Shown here piece by piece: positions 1 to 5,555 of a stretch of 5,555 nucleotides of DNA (the stretch's first letter is position 1; every line of letters begins with the position of its first letter). This stretch comes from Candidatus Thioglobus sp. (lineage in GTDB: Bacteria; Pseudomonadota; Gammaproteobacteria; PS1; Thioglobaceae): contig QOAH01000087.1 of assembly GCA_003978185.1 (NCBI GenBank), forward strand, positions 1-5,555, given 5' to 3'. The notes beneath the pieces were generated by a model, which saw only the letters and a program-made list of their open reading frames with translations, did no database searches and was not told where the DNA came from. A program made the position numbers and the translations under genes.

Positions 1-379
1 ATCCTTCAGCTTTATTACAAACTAAAACAATATTTTTTTTGAGTCGACGTAATTGCGCACCAATTTCTTGATCTAGGCCAATAACACCATCTCTAGCGCT
101 AACAATAAAATAAATAACATCAGACTCCTCTAAGGCGTTTAAAACTTGACCTTGGATGCCGCTATCAATCTCATTAACTTTATTGGTTAAACCTCCTGTA
201 TCAACAATTGTGACAAAAGTTTCGGTATCGTCATCCAATAAAACTTCTGCGTATTGGCGATCACGTGTTAAGCCCTCAAAGTCGGACACCAAGGCTTGGC
301 GTGACCTACTTAAGCGATTAAATAATGTGGACTTACCTACGTTTGGGCGTCCAACTAATGAGATGATAGGTAAACCCAT
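1..379 (-). CDS. der: Ribosome-assembly GTPase Der (EngA), N-terminal part, cut by window edge
   Basis: Der is a cytoplasmic GTPase with two tandem G domains and a C-terminal KH-like domain that acts in late maturation of the 50S ribosomal subunit. Only the first 126 residues are in the window, covering most of the first G domain. Visible motifs are the P-loop GRPNVGKST (residues 10-18), switch I TRDR (38-41), G3 DTGG (60-63), and a G4 written NKAE (122-125) instead of the usual NKxD. The start MGLPIISLVGRPNVGKS places the P-loop about ten residues in, as is normal for Der. An AGGA (392-395) overlaps the TAG stop of yfgM and lies 12 nt before the ATG, a rather long spacing. The gene follows yfgM by 14 bp, presumably in one transcript. 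The second G domain and the stop codon lie outside the window. The family call is very secure from the motifs and the yfgM/hisS neighbourhood. Confidence 0.96.
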   Translation of the reverse strand, partial: MGLPIISLVGRPNVGKSTLFNRLSRSRQALVSDFEGLTRDRQYAEVLLDDDTETFVTIVDTGGLTNKVNEIDSGIQGQVLNALEESDVIYFIVSARDGVIGLDQEIGAQLRRLKKNIVLVCNKAEG

Positions 380-393
380 GATGTAAAGAGTTC

Positions 394-1008
394 CTAATTA
401 AGGTCGTTTAACTTAATTTGAATTAAATTTCTTAATTCTGAATCAGTCGATAATTGAGCTAAGGCTAATTGGTAATGTTTTTTAGCAGAATCAATGTTGT
501 TTTGTGCCAAATAAATATCACCCTTGGTATGGTTGTACAGAGCACTAAATGCTGAATTTTTATCAGCACCAAGTATAGATAGCGCTTGACTCTTATCACC
601 TGTTTGTAAATAAATAGCAGATGACCTAAGCTTGGCCGTATGTGCAATAAATTCATTTTCAGACTTTAATAAAGGTGATAAATGTTCAAGTGCTTGTTGA
701 TAATTTCCAGCTGACACTGCATGTTTTGCCATCATTAATGCAGATTGTTGTGCGTAACCACTGTCTACATAATCGCTTTGTAAGGCGATTAATGCCGGTG
801 AATTAGGATTTGAAACAACAGATAAGTAAGCAGTGCGTGCGTTGATAGATTGCTCGTGTTGGTAGGTTTTGTAATAGCCTAACCCCCAAATTCCTGACAA
901 TCCCAGAACGATACCGATAATAATTTGAGGCCCATTTTCTTTAAGCCATTTTTTGATTTGCTCTGCTTGTTCGTCTTCGGTTTTTCCTACTTCAATGAAA
1001 TTTTTCAT
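394..1008 (-). CDS. yfgM: YfgM-like membrane-anchored TPR protein, ancillary SecYEG translocon subunit
   Basis: The 204-residue protein has the YfgM layout: a short charged cytoplasmic N-terminus (about 1-26), one transmembrane helix (about 27-46, IIIGIVLGLSGIWGLGYY), and a C-terminal helical TPR-like region predicted to be periplasmic. The helical repeats are visible at about 85-115, 120-148 and 155-186, for example AIYLQTGDKSQALSIL and KGDIYLAQNNIDSAKKHY. In E. coli, YfgM (206 aa) binds PpiD and the SecYEG translocon, helps periplasmic chaperone traffic, and affects the Rcs stress response. Here the function is inferred from architecture and from its place directly after hisS, which is conserved in Gammaproteobacteria. 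The start ATG is preceded by GAGA (1017-1020) with an 8-nt spacer, just after the hisS stop. The intergenic gap is 12 bp. The sequence is less conserved than its neighbours, as usual for this family, so the family call leans partly on context. Confidence 0.9.
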   Translation of the reverse strand: MKNFIEVGKTEDEQAEQIKKWLKENGPQIIIGIVLGLSGIWGLGYYKTYQHEQSINARTAYLSVVSNPNSPALIALQSDYVDSGYAQQSALMMAKHAVSAGNYQQALEHLSPLLKSENEFIAHTAKLRSSAIYLQTGDKSQALSILGADKNSAFSALYNHTKGDIYLAQNNIDSAKKHYQLALAQLSTDSELRNLIQIKLNDLN

Positions 1009-1020
1009 ATGATGGTTCTC

Positions 1021-2283
1021 TTAATTTTTAAAATATTGAATCGCCTCTTCTAAGCTCATGGTTTGTTGCTCACCTTGGCCTTTAAGTGGTTTAATAGCGA
1101 TTTGATTGTTTTGTATTTCTTCCTCGCCCAGGATTAAAGCATAATCAGCATTGGCTTTATCTGCCTTTTTAAATTGCGCTTTAAAACTACCCAAAGTGAT
1201 GTCATTATAAAGTATTGCCTTAGGCAATGCATGATGCAGTTGGGTAGCAATTTGCATAGATTTAAGCTGTGCATTATCACCAAGCGCAACTAAATAAATA
1301 GATAAAGGTGATTTTCCTAAAGTAATGTCTTGCGCTTCTAATAACAAAACCAAACGCTCCAAACCTAAAGCAAAGCCAACAGCAGGGGTTGCTTTTCCAC
1401 CCATTTTTTCAACCAAGCCATCATAACGGCCACCGGCACAAATCGTACCTTGTGCACCTAAGTCCGTTGTGGTCCATTCAAATACAGTGCGGTTGTAATA
1501 ATCCAGCCCTCTAACCAAGCGAGTGTTGATGATATAAGGAATATCTAAGCATTGTAAATACGCCTTGAATTCATCAAAGTGTTTTCTCGAATCTTCATCT
1601 AGATGATCCATGAGCTTAGGTGCAGCGTTAATCAAAGACTGCATGTCTTTATTTTTACTGTCTAGAATGCGTAGTGGGTTTGATGATAAACGCCTTGTGG
1701 AGTCTTCATCTAATTGATCTTTATACTGAGTGAAATAATCAACCAATACAGAGCGGTAATTTGCTCTTGCCTCAGCTGAGCCTAGTGTGTTGATTTCTAG
1801 GGTAAGATTTTTCAGACCAAGGTTTTGCCACAGTAAATGTGTCATTGCCATTAGTTCAGCGTCTATTTTTGCAGTATCAGCACCAAACACCTCGACACCC
1901 ACCTGGTGAAATTGACGATAACGACCTTTTTGCGGGCGCTCATGTCTAAACATAGCACCTTGATAAAAGACTTTTTGAATGCCTTCTCTGGGCAAGTTGT
2001 GCTCAATCATCATACGCACACAGCCTGCAGTTCCCTCGGGTCGTAGACTTAAGCTTTCACCGTTAGACTCTTTCCAAGAATACATTTCTTTTTCAACAAT
2101 ATCAGTCGCTTCGCCAATTGCGCGGCAAAAAGTATCAGTCTTTTCGACGATGGGTGTGCGAATATTTTTAAAGCCATAAGAGATAAACAAATTAAAGATT
2201 GTTTCTTCTAGCGACAACCACAAAGCGGAATCTTTGGGTAGTAGGTCGTTCATTCCGCGAATAGCTTGAATTTTGTTAGACAT
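1021..2283 (-). CDS. hisS: Histidine--tRNA ligase
   Basis: This class II aminoacyl-tRNA synthetase charges tRNA-His in the cytoplasm with ATP and histidine and normally acts as a homodimer. The 420-residue length is typical of bacteria. Diagnostic elements appear in order: RGMNDLLP near the N-terminus (9-16), LRPEGTA (80-86), motif 2 region FRHERPQKGRYRQFHQVG (112-129), the histidine-specific LVRGLDYY (256-263), the AGGRYDGL loop (283-290), and motif 3 GFALGLERL (303-311). A C-terminal anticodon-binding domain spans about 325-420, with FKKADKANADYALILGEEE near 371-389. All catalytic motifs look intact. The start ATG gives the expected spacing to RGMNDLLP, but no good Shine-Dalgarno is visible before it. 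The gene sits 60 bp after the nucleotidase gene and 12 bp before yfgM, matching the familiar hisS-yfgM order. Confidence 0.98.
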   Translation of the reverse strand: MSNKIQAIRGMNDLLPKDSALWLSLEETIFNLFISYGFKNIRTPIVEKTDTFCRAIGEATDIVEKEMYSWKESNGESLSLRPEGTAGCVRMMIEHNLPREGIQKVFYQGAMFRHERPQKGRYRQFHQVGVEVFGADTAKIDAELMAMTHLLWQNLGLKNLTLEINTLGSAEARANYRSVLVDYFTQYKDQLDEDSTRRLSSNPLRILDSKNKDMQSLINAAPKLMDHLDEDSRKHFDEFKAYLQCLDIPYIINTRLVRGLDYYNRTVFEWTTTDLGAQGTICAGGRYDGLVEKMGGKATPAVGFALGLERLVLLLEAQDITLGKSPLSIYLVALGDNAQLKSMQIATQLHHALPKAILYNDITLGSFKAQFKKADKANADYALILGEEEIQNNQIAIKPLKGQGEQQTMSLEEAIQYFKN

Positions 2284-2343
2284 TGCTGTTATAAAAGATT
2301 AGTTAAGTTATTTTACCCATGAATAAGCTTGGATTAATTTGAT
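2284..2343 (-). promoter_or_regulatory. 60-bp leader of hisS with a weak candidate promoter and AT-rich hairpin
   Basis: This is the longest gap between genes in the window and the most likely place for a separate transcription start for hisS-yfgM-der. On the minus strand TAAAAT (2310-2315) matches the sigma-70 -10 consensus at 5 of 6 positions. TTAATC (2332-2337), 16 bp upstream, matches the -35 at only 3 of 6. The predicted start would leave a leader of about 20 nt. The same stretch can form a weak AT-rich hairpin (2305-2330; AAGCTTATT against AATAACTT with one bulge and a 9-nt loop). It lacks a GC stem and a T-run, so it is not a convincing terminator. In AT-rich DNA such matches are common by chance. 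Confidence 0.22.
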
Positions 2344-3246
2344 TTATTTATTGCTAATACCACTCGGGACATGCCCTGTTGGTACGTATTGAGAGGCAGA
2401 TTGACAATGCTTATGCTGATCGTCAAAAAAGATATCCGCACCAAACTCTTTTAAGAAAATACCTTTGTCAAGCCCGCCTAAAAAGAATGACTCATCGATA
2501 CGAATTCCCCATTCACGCATAGTGTGAATCACTCGTTTGTGCGAGGGGGCAGAACGTGCTGTGACTAAGGCTGTTCTGATTGGGTTATCCTCCACAGGAA
2601 AGGCGGATTGAATTTTGTGTAGTGATTTTAAAAAGCACTTAAAGGGCCCGGCCTTAAGTTCGACGTTGGCTGATTTTTTTTCATTTTCTTCAAAGGCTTC
2701 AATGCCTTTTTCTTGGTAAATTTTTTCTGCTTCGTCTGAAAATATTACAGCATCGCCATCAAAGGCAATGCGTAATTGCGTGTTGTGAGAATCATTTGAG
2801 CCAGAGCCAACAATAGAAGCAGCAGCAAAACCTGATTCTAATGCTTTTTGCACATCTTGATAATTGCTCGATAAAAACAAGTCTGCCTCAAAAGCGCCAA
2901 CTAAATTGTGTGTGCTTTCTCCACGGGTGAAGGCTGCTCGTGAGATGTTGAGACCATAATGTTCAATCGAATTAAAAATACGTAAACCTGTATCGGCACT
3001 GTTACGAGAAAGCAAAATGACATCAATTGGATTTTGTTTAGTATTAAGGTTTAACAGTTTTTTAACCAGTGTGAATCCAACACCAGGCTTTAAAACAACT
3101 TCTTCGTTTTCCTCTTGGTGTTTGGCATAAGCCTCCACACCGTGTTCTTTAAAAATTTGATGCGATTCATCTAAATCAAACAAAGCCCTTGATGAGATTG
3201 CAATGACTAACTTTCCTTTAGCTTTTGGATCTACAGCGTCTGCCAT
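2344..3246 (-). CDS. Cytosolic 5'-nucleotidase of the cN-I type (PF06189-like), HAD superfamily
   Basis: The 300-residue soluble protein resembles the 5'-nucleotidase family that includes animal cytosolic nucleotidase IA/IB, enzymes that dephosphorylate nucleoside 5'-monophosphates, AMP in particular. HAD-type motifs are in the C-terminal half: motif I FDGDAVIFSDE (162-172), motif II-like ALVTARSAP (226-234) and the acidic FFDDQ (273-277). The N-terminal half (about 14-147) looks like a second copy of the same fold: ISSRALFDLDES (17-28), LLSRNSADTG (78-87) and the acidic-poor LFLSSN (123-128) occupy matching positions. The lysine of motif III is not assigned. An AAGGAA Shine-Dalgarno (3251-3256) 4 nt before the ATG fixes the start, even though the gene overlaps the end of the DUF1249 gene by 16 bp. 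Substrate preference cannot be read from the sequence; AMP is inferred from the family and from nearby cpdA. Confidence 0.88.
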   Translation of the reverse strand: MADAVDPKAKGKLVIAISSRALFDLDESHQIFKEHGVEAYAKHQEENEEVVLKPGVGFTLVKKLLNLNTKQNPIDVILLSRNSADTGLRIFNSIEHYGLNISRAAFTRGESTHNLVGAFEADLFLSSNYQDVQKALESGFAAASIVGSGSNDSHNTQLRIAFDGDAVIFSDEAEKIYQEKGIEAFEENEKKSANVELKAGPFKCFLKSLHKIQSAFPVEDNPIRTALVTARSAPSHKRVIHTMREWGIRIDESFFLGGLDKGIFLKEFGADIFFDDQHKHCQSASQYVPTGHVPSGISNK

Positions 3247-3695
3247 GATATTCCTTGATATTTACTTAAGCAGTAGTCTAGCCATCTTTCGATAAAAGTA
3301 TTGAGTTCCCATTGTATATCCATATCAGAGCATTTGGCTAAGAATGGATGATTGATGTTAAGGGTGGTTTCATTACACACCGAAATAACCTCAAGTAGGT
3401 TGGCATCAAAGTACACTTTAAATTTAATATCAGGCCGATTGATTGATCCAGCAGGGGAGTCAAGCTGATGGGTAAGAATAAAGGTTGCAGTGTAAGGTGT
3501 TTTTTCTTCAACAAACAAATGCAAATCGTTTTCACCTGATTGTTTGGCAACACTATGATGAGAAATGATTGGTAACAAAGGGATGAGCCGTGATATTTTT
3601 TTAAAATTGACTTCAAATAAATCAGAAACTTGGGCGTAACTCTTTGGCTTTTGTTGGTTGTACAAGTCTCTGATGAGTGTTGTTTCTAAATCCAT
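3231..3695 (-). CDS. yqiB: DUF1249 family protein, YqiB-like
   Basis: This 154-residue soluble protein has no signal peptide or membrane segment and matches the DUF1249/YqiB family, whose function is not established. Family landmarks are DLFEVNFKKISRLIP (25-39; E. coli YqiB has a similar CEMNFxxLRRLLP segment), a central strand-rich part including PDIKFKVYFDANLLEVI (88-104), and the C-terminal ELNTFIERWLDYCLSKY (129-145), like NQFLADWLRYCL in E. coli. It is slightly longer than the E. coli protein (about 140 aa). The start overlaps the 3' end of cpdA by 10 bp and has no clear Shine-Dalgarno, which suggests translation coupled to cpdA. Its own 3' end overlaps the nucleotidase start by 16 bp. 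yqiB and cpdA are also neighbours in E. coli but in the opposite transcriptional order. The family call is good; no role is claimed. Confidence 0.87.
   Translation of the reverse strand: MDLETTLIRDLYNQQKPKSYAQVSDLFEVNFKKISRLIPLLPIISHHSVAKQSGENDLHLFVEEKTPYTATFILTHQLDSPAGSINRPDIKFKVYFDANLLEVISVCNETTLNINHPFLAKCSDMDIQWELNTFIERWLDYCLSKYQGISWQTL
3251..3256 (-). promoter_or_regulatory. Shine-Dalgarno that decides the nucleotidase start
   Basis: AAGGAA on the minus strand lies 4 nt before the ATG at 3246. It is the clearest ribosome-binding site in the window and supports a start inside the 3' end of the DUF1249 gene rather than at a later in-frame codon. A GATATT direct repeat flanks it on both sides. 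Confidence 0.65.
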
Positions 3696-4393
3696 TGCGT
3701 GTTGTATTCTAATTTTCCATCATCATGTAGTCTGTAATGGTTAAATCCAATCCTAGTTTCGTTGTCAAATTGTAGCGCGGTTGATGGGCATGAAATAAGC
3801 ACAACATCACCGTTATTAAATTCACTGGCTTGGTGGGCATGTCCCCACAAAACTGCCTTTATTTTAGGGTATTTATTCATCACATTGAACAGTTCGTCTG
3901 CATTTTCTAATGAGAGTGAGTCATCCCAATCTGATTGCATAGAAACGATTGGATGATGCAGAGCAACAATGTTGTATTTGGCCACGCTATTTTGCAAGTC
4001 TTGATCAAGCTGCTCCAGTGCTTGTTTGGTGACATAGCCACTGGTTTTCGAGGGCTGAGTAGAATCAATAGTAATAATTTCCCAATTTCCTAAACTAAAT
4101 TTGGAAACTAACTGCTCAGAAAAAACTTGATTGAGGTTCTTAATTTGGTCGTGATTACCTCTCAACACCACAATCCTAGATTTGATTGGCATAAGTATGT
4201 GTTGTAATACTTGGTAAGAATTGAGTGTGCCATTGTGGGTGAGATCGCCCGTAATCAGCAAGGCATCACAATCCTGTTTGGCAATCACTTTAATAACAGA
4301 AGTTAAGTTAGTGTGGGTATCCACCCCCATTGATTCTACTTGGTCATCAATATGACAGTCACTGATTTGGATTAAGCTGTAAGCTTGATTCAT
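3686..4393 (-). CDS. cpdA: CpdA-type 3',5'-cyclic-AMP phosphodiesterase (calcineurin-like metallophosphoesterase)
   Basis: CpdA is a cytoplasmic class III phosphodiesterase that hydrolyses cAMP to 5'-AMP using a two-metal centre. All five metallophosphoesterase signatures are intact: DxH at D12-C-H14, GD in ITGDLTHNG (47-55), RGNHD (78-82), ALHHP (144-148) and GHAH (184-187). The CPSTALQFD segment (202-210) after the last motif resembles the TPSTxxQF stretch of CpdA. At 235 residues it is shorter than E. coli CpdA (about 275), partly because the metal-binding motif begins almost at the N-terminus. The ATG overlaps the alr stop codon in an ATGA arrangement, and no strong Shine-Dalgarno is seen, so translation is probably coupled to alr. 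The neighbouring yqiB supports the CpdA identity. A related phosphodiesterase with another substrate cannot be excluded, since this superfamily is promiscuous. Confidence 0.9.
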   Translation of the reverse strand: MNQAYSLIQISDCHIDDQVESMGVDTHTNLTSVIKVIAKQDCDALLITGDLTHNGTLNSYQVLQHILMPIKSRIVVLRGNHDQIKNLNQVFSEQLVSKFSLGNWEIITIDSTQPSKTSGYVTKQALEQLDQDLQNSVAKYNIVALHHPIVSMQSDWDDSLSLENADELFNVMNKYPKIKAVLWGHAHQASEFNNGDVVLISCPSTALQFDNETRIGFNHYRLHDDGKLEYNTQWI

Positions 4394-5439
4394 AGTGCTG
4401 ATGTAAAGCTAACGCGAGCACTCAATCCAGTGAGTAATTCATAGCTGATGGTGTTACTGTTATTAGCAACAACTTCAACCCGAAGTTGCTCATCACCCCA
4501 TAAAATAGCGCTATCGCCAACACTGACTTTTGCTGAACTGATATCAACACAAATTAGATCCATGGATACACGACCAATCAATGGACATAAGACGCCATTG
4601 ATCAATACAGGGGTGCCATTTTTGGCGTGTCTAGGATAGCCATCCCCATAGCCAATACCAATCACAGCCAATGTGATTTCTTTATCTGCCACCCAAGTAG
4701 CACCATAGCCAACTGATTTACCTGCTTGCAGGGTTTTAATTGAGAGTATGGGCGCAGAAAGTTTCATTGCTGGCTTGAGCTGATTGTCGGGCGTGTTAAA
4801 TGGAGAAGCGCCATACAGCATAATCCCAGGACGTACAAAATCAAAGGCTATTTCTGTTTGAGATAAAATCGCAGCAGAGTTTGCTATAGAGCGATTGTTC
4901 GCTTTAACTGTCAATGCTTTAAAATTGTTTAGTTGAGTTTTGTTCATGGGGTGGTCAACTTCATCGGCACAAGCAAAATGACTCATAACACAGGCGACTT
5001 CCACTAAAGAATTAGCCTCAAACAAAGACAAACATTCTTTGTATTCAGTAGCAGATAAGCCTAATCGATGCATACCGGTATCAATCTTAAGCCAAACATT
5101 AACCGATTTCTGGGTGTTATTAATGATAGCTATTTGTGATGTATGATGCACAACAATATGGCAGTCTAGACTAATAGCACGATGTAATTCGCCTTCTGAA
5201 TATACGCCTGACAACAATAAGATTGGACGCTGAGTAATGGCTCGTAATTTTTCAGCTTCTGATAATTCACTAACGGCCAGCCTGTCTGAGCCATCGATCA
5301 ATGGGTGGATACAATCTAGATGATGACCATAGGCGTTAGCTTTAATCATCGACACTACTTTGGCACCTGGTGTTAATTGCTTAACAACAGACAAGTTATG
5401 AGTTAATGCTGATTGTGAGATAGAGGCAATGGCGTGCAT
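4390..5439 (-). CDS. alr: Alanine racemase
   Basis: This PLP-dependent fold-type III enzyme interconverts L- and D-alanine in the cytoplasm and supplies D-alanine for peptidoglycan. The 349-residue length is typical. The PLP lysine is K33 in MIKANAYGH (31-39), and the second catalytic base is probably Y264 in GYGDGYPR (263-270). Other family segments are KIDTGMHRLG (118-127), NSAA (187-190), RPGIMLYGASPF (203-214), GYGATW (244-249) and GRVSMD (289-294). The N-terminal TIM-barrel spans roughly 1-220 and the beta domain the rest. The start MHAIASISQSALTHNL aligns well with other Alr N-termini. AGG (5446-5448) lies 6 nt before the ATG, but both are inside a perfect inverted repeat. The gene begins 17 bp after the upstream gene's stop and ends overlapping cpdA by 4 bp. 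Confidence 0.98.
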   Translation of the reverse strand: MHAIASISQSALTHNLSVVKQLTPGAKVVSMIKANAYGHHLDCIHPLIDGSDRLAVSELSEAEKLRAITQRPILLLSGVYSEGELHRAISLDCHIVVHHTSQIAIINNTQKSVNVWLKIDTGMHRLGLSATEYKECLSLFEANSLVEVACVMSHFACADEVDHPMNKTQLNNFKALTVKANNRSIANSAAILSQTEIAFDFVRPGIMLYGASPFNTPDNQLKPAMKLSAPILSIKTLQAGKSVGYGATWVADKEITLAVIGIGYGDGYPRHAKNGTPVLINGVLCPLIGRVSMDLICVDISSAKVSVGDSAILWGDEQLRVEVVANNSNTISYELLTGLSARVSFTSAL

Positions 5440-5451
5440 AGGTTGCCTATG
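5437..5451 (-). promoter_or_regulatory. Inverted repeat covering the alr Shine-Dalgarno and start codon
   Basis: On the minus strand CATAGG and CCTATG form a perfect 6-bp inverted repeat around a 3-nt CAA spacer. The upstream arm holds the AGG of the presumed ribosome-binding site, and the downstream arm ends in the alr ATG. If folded in the mRNA, the hairpin would hide both elements. Translation of alr could then depend on ribosomes terminating at the upstream stop (5457-5459), only a few nucleotides away. The repeat is seen directly; a regulatory role is inference, and a stem this short may occur by chance. Confidence 0.4.
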
Positions 5452-5456
5452 TGAGG

Positions 5457-5555
5457 TTAAAACGGCTCTTTATCAAAATTAGCCATGTTGTTTATATAAG
5501 CGGCATCGATCTGTCCATCAGGAATACCTTGGAGCTGATCATCAATAGCCAAGTC
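5457..5555 (-). CDS. Unrecognised protein, C-terminal 32 residues only
   Basis: An open frame enters from the right edge and ends in TAA 17 bp before alr, in the same direction, so it is probably the upstream member of the same operon. Only 32 residues are visible. They begin DLAIDDQLQGIPDG and end INNMANFDKEPF; the segment is acidic, looks flexible, and has no membrane segment. I do not recognise the protein. In E. coli the gene before alr is dnaB, but this tail does not resemble the DnaB C-terminus I know. The final FDKEPF loosely recalls the acidic Asp/Glu-rich tip ending in Pro-Phe of single-stranded DNA-binding protein, which is too little to name it. That it is coding is supported by the open frame and the short gap to alr, but the evidence is limited by length. 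Confidence 0.6.
   Translation of the reverse strand, partial: DLAIDDQLQGIPDGQIDAAYINNMANFDKEPF

Noticed and set aside
156..386. Plus-strand frame of 76 codons opposite der.
   Set aside because: It lies entirely opposite a well-conserved der reading frame and shows no recognisable protein features; an antisense shadow.
1979..2179. Plus-strand frame of 66 codons opposite hisS, and similar plus-strand frames opposite cpdA and alr (3762-3956, 4448-4639).
   Set aside because: Each is antisense to a gene with intact catalytic motifs, has no matching family features and is best explained as a shadow.
2303..2320. Five-codon frame MGKIT just upstream of hisS on the minus strand, considered as an attenuator leader peptide.
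   Set aside because: It has no histidine codons, no ribosome-binding site and no terminator hairpin after it, so it cannot sense histidine supply in the known way.
2305..2330. Hairpin AAGCTTATT/AATAACTT as a terminator for the nucleotidase operon.
   Set aside because: The stem is AT-rich with a bulge and a 9-nt loop, and no T-run follows on the minus strand.
3247..3262. Direct repeat GATATT-CCTT-GATATT around the nucleotidase Shine-Dalgarno, considered as an operator.
   Set aside because: It lies inside the 3' end of the DUF1249 coding region, is only 6 bp per copy and is AT-rich; a protein-binding role there has no support.
1..5555. Search for a defence island, toxin-antitoxin pair, prophage, insertion sequence, CRISPR array or tRNA.
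   Set aside because: The window is filled by housekeeping genes with gaps of 60 bp or less, and no repeats, tRNA-like folds or transposase motifs were seen.

Overview
The window is a compact, AT-rich stretch of bacterial chromosome in which every recognisable gene lies on the minus strand. Read in transcription order, from high to low coordinates, it holds: the 3' end of an unrecognised gene, alr, cpdA, a yqiB-like DUF1249 gene, a cytosolic 5'-nucleotidase, hisS, yfgM, and the 5' part of der. The hisS-yfgM-der linkage, the cpdA/yqiB pairing and the protein sequences point to a gammaproteobacterium. The low GC, very short gaps and overlapping genes would suit a streamlined lineage such as the SUP05/Thioglobus and thiotrophic-symbiont group. 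That lineage placement is an inference, because there is no rRNA or other phylogenetic marker here that I can place precisely.

Region 2344-5555 is a tightly packed block. A 17-bp gap separates the upstream fragment from alr. alr and cpdA overlap by 4 bp (ATGA), cpdA and yqiB by 10 bp, and yqiB and the nucleotidase gene by 16 bp. This architecture implies one transcript with translational coupling. alr supplies D-alanine for peptidoglycan. CpdA is predicted to turn cAMP into 5'-AMP, and the nucleotidase could then turn AMP into adenosine. DUF1249/YqiB has no established function.

Region 1-2343 is the hisS cluster. After a 60-bp gap that may hold a weak promoter come hisS (histidyl-tRNA synthetase), yfgM (membrane-anchored TPR partner of the Sec translocon) and der (ribosome-assembly GTPase, cut by the window edge). 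In Escherichia coli bamB sits between yfgM and der. Here only 14 bp separate them, so bamB is missing from this position.

I see no RNA genes, mobile elements, CRISPR arrays or phage genes, and no convincing new multi-gene system. The points most worth a second look are the internal duplication in the nucleotidase with a degenerate first half, the cAMP-to-AMP-to-adenosine gene grouping, the absent bamB, and a perfect short inverted repeat that covers the alr ribosome-binding site and start codon.
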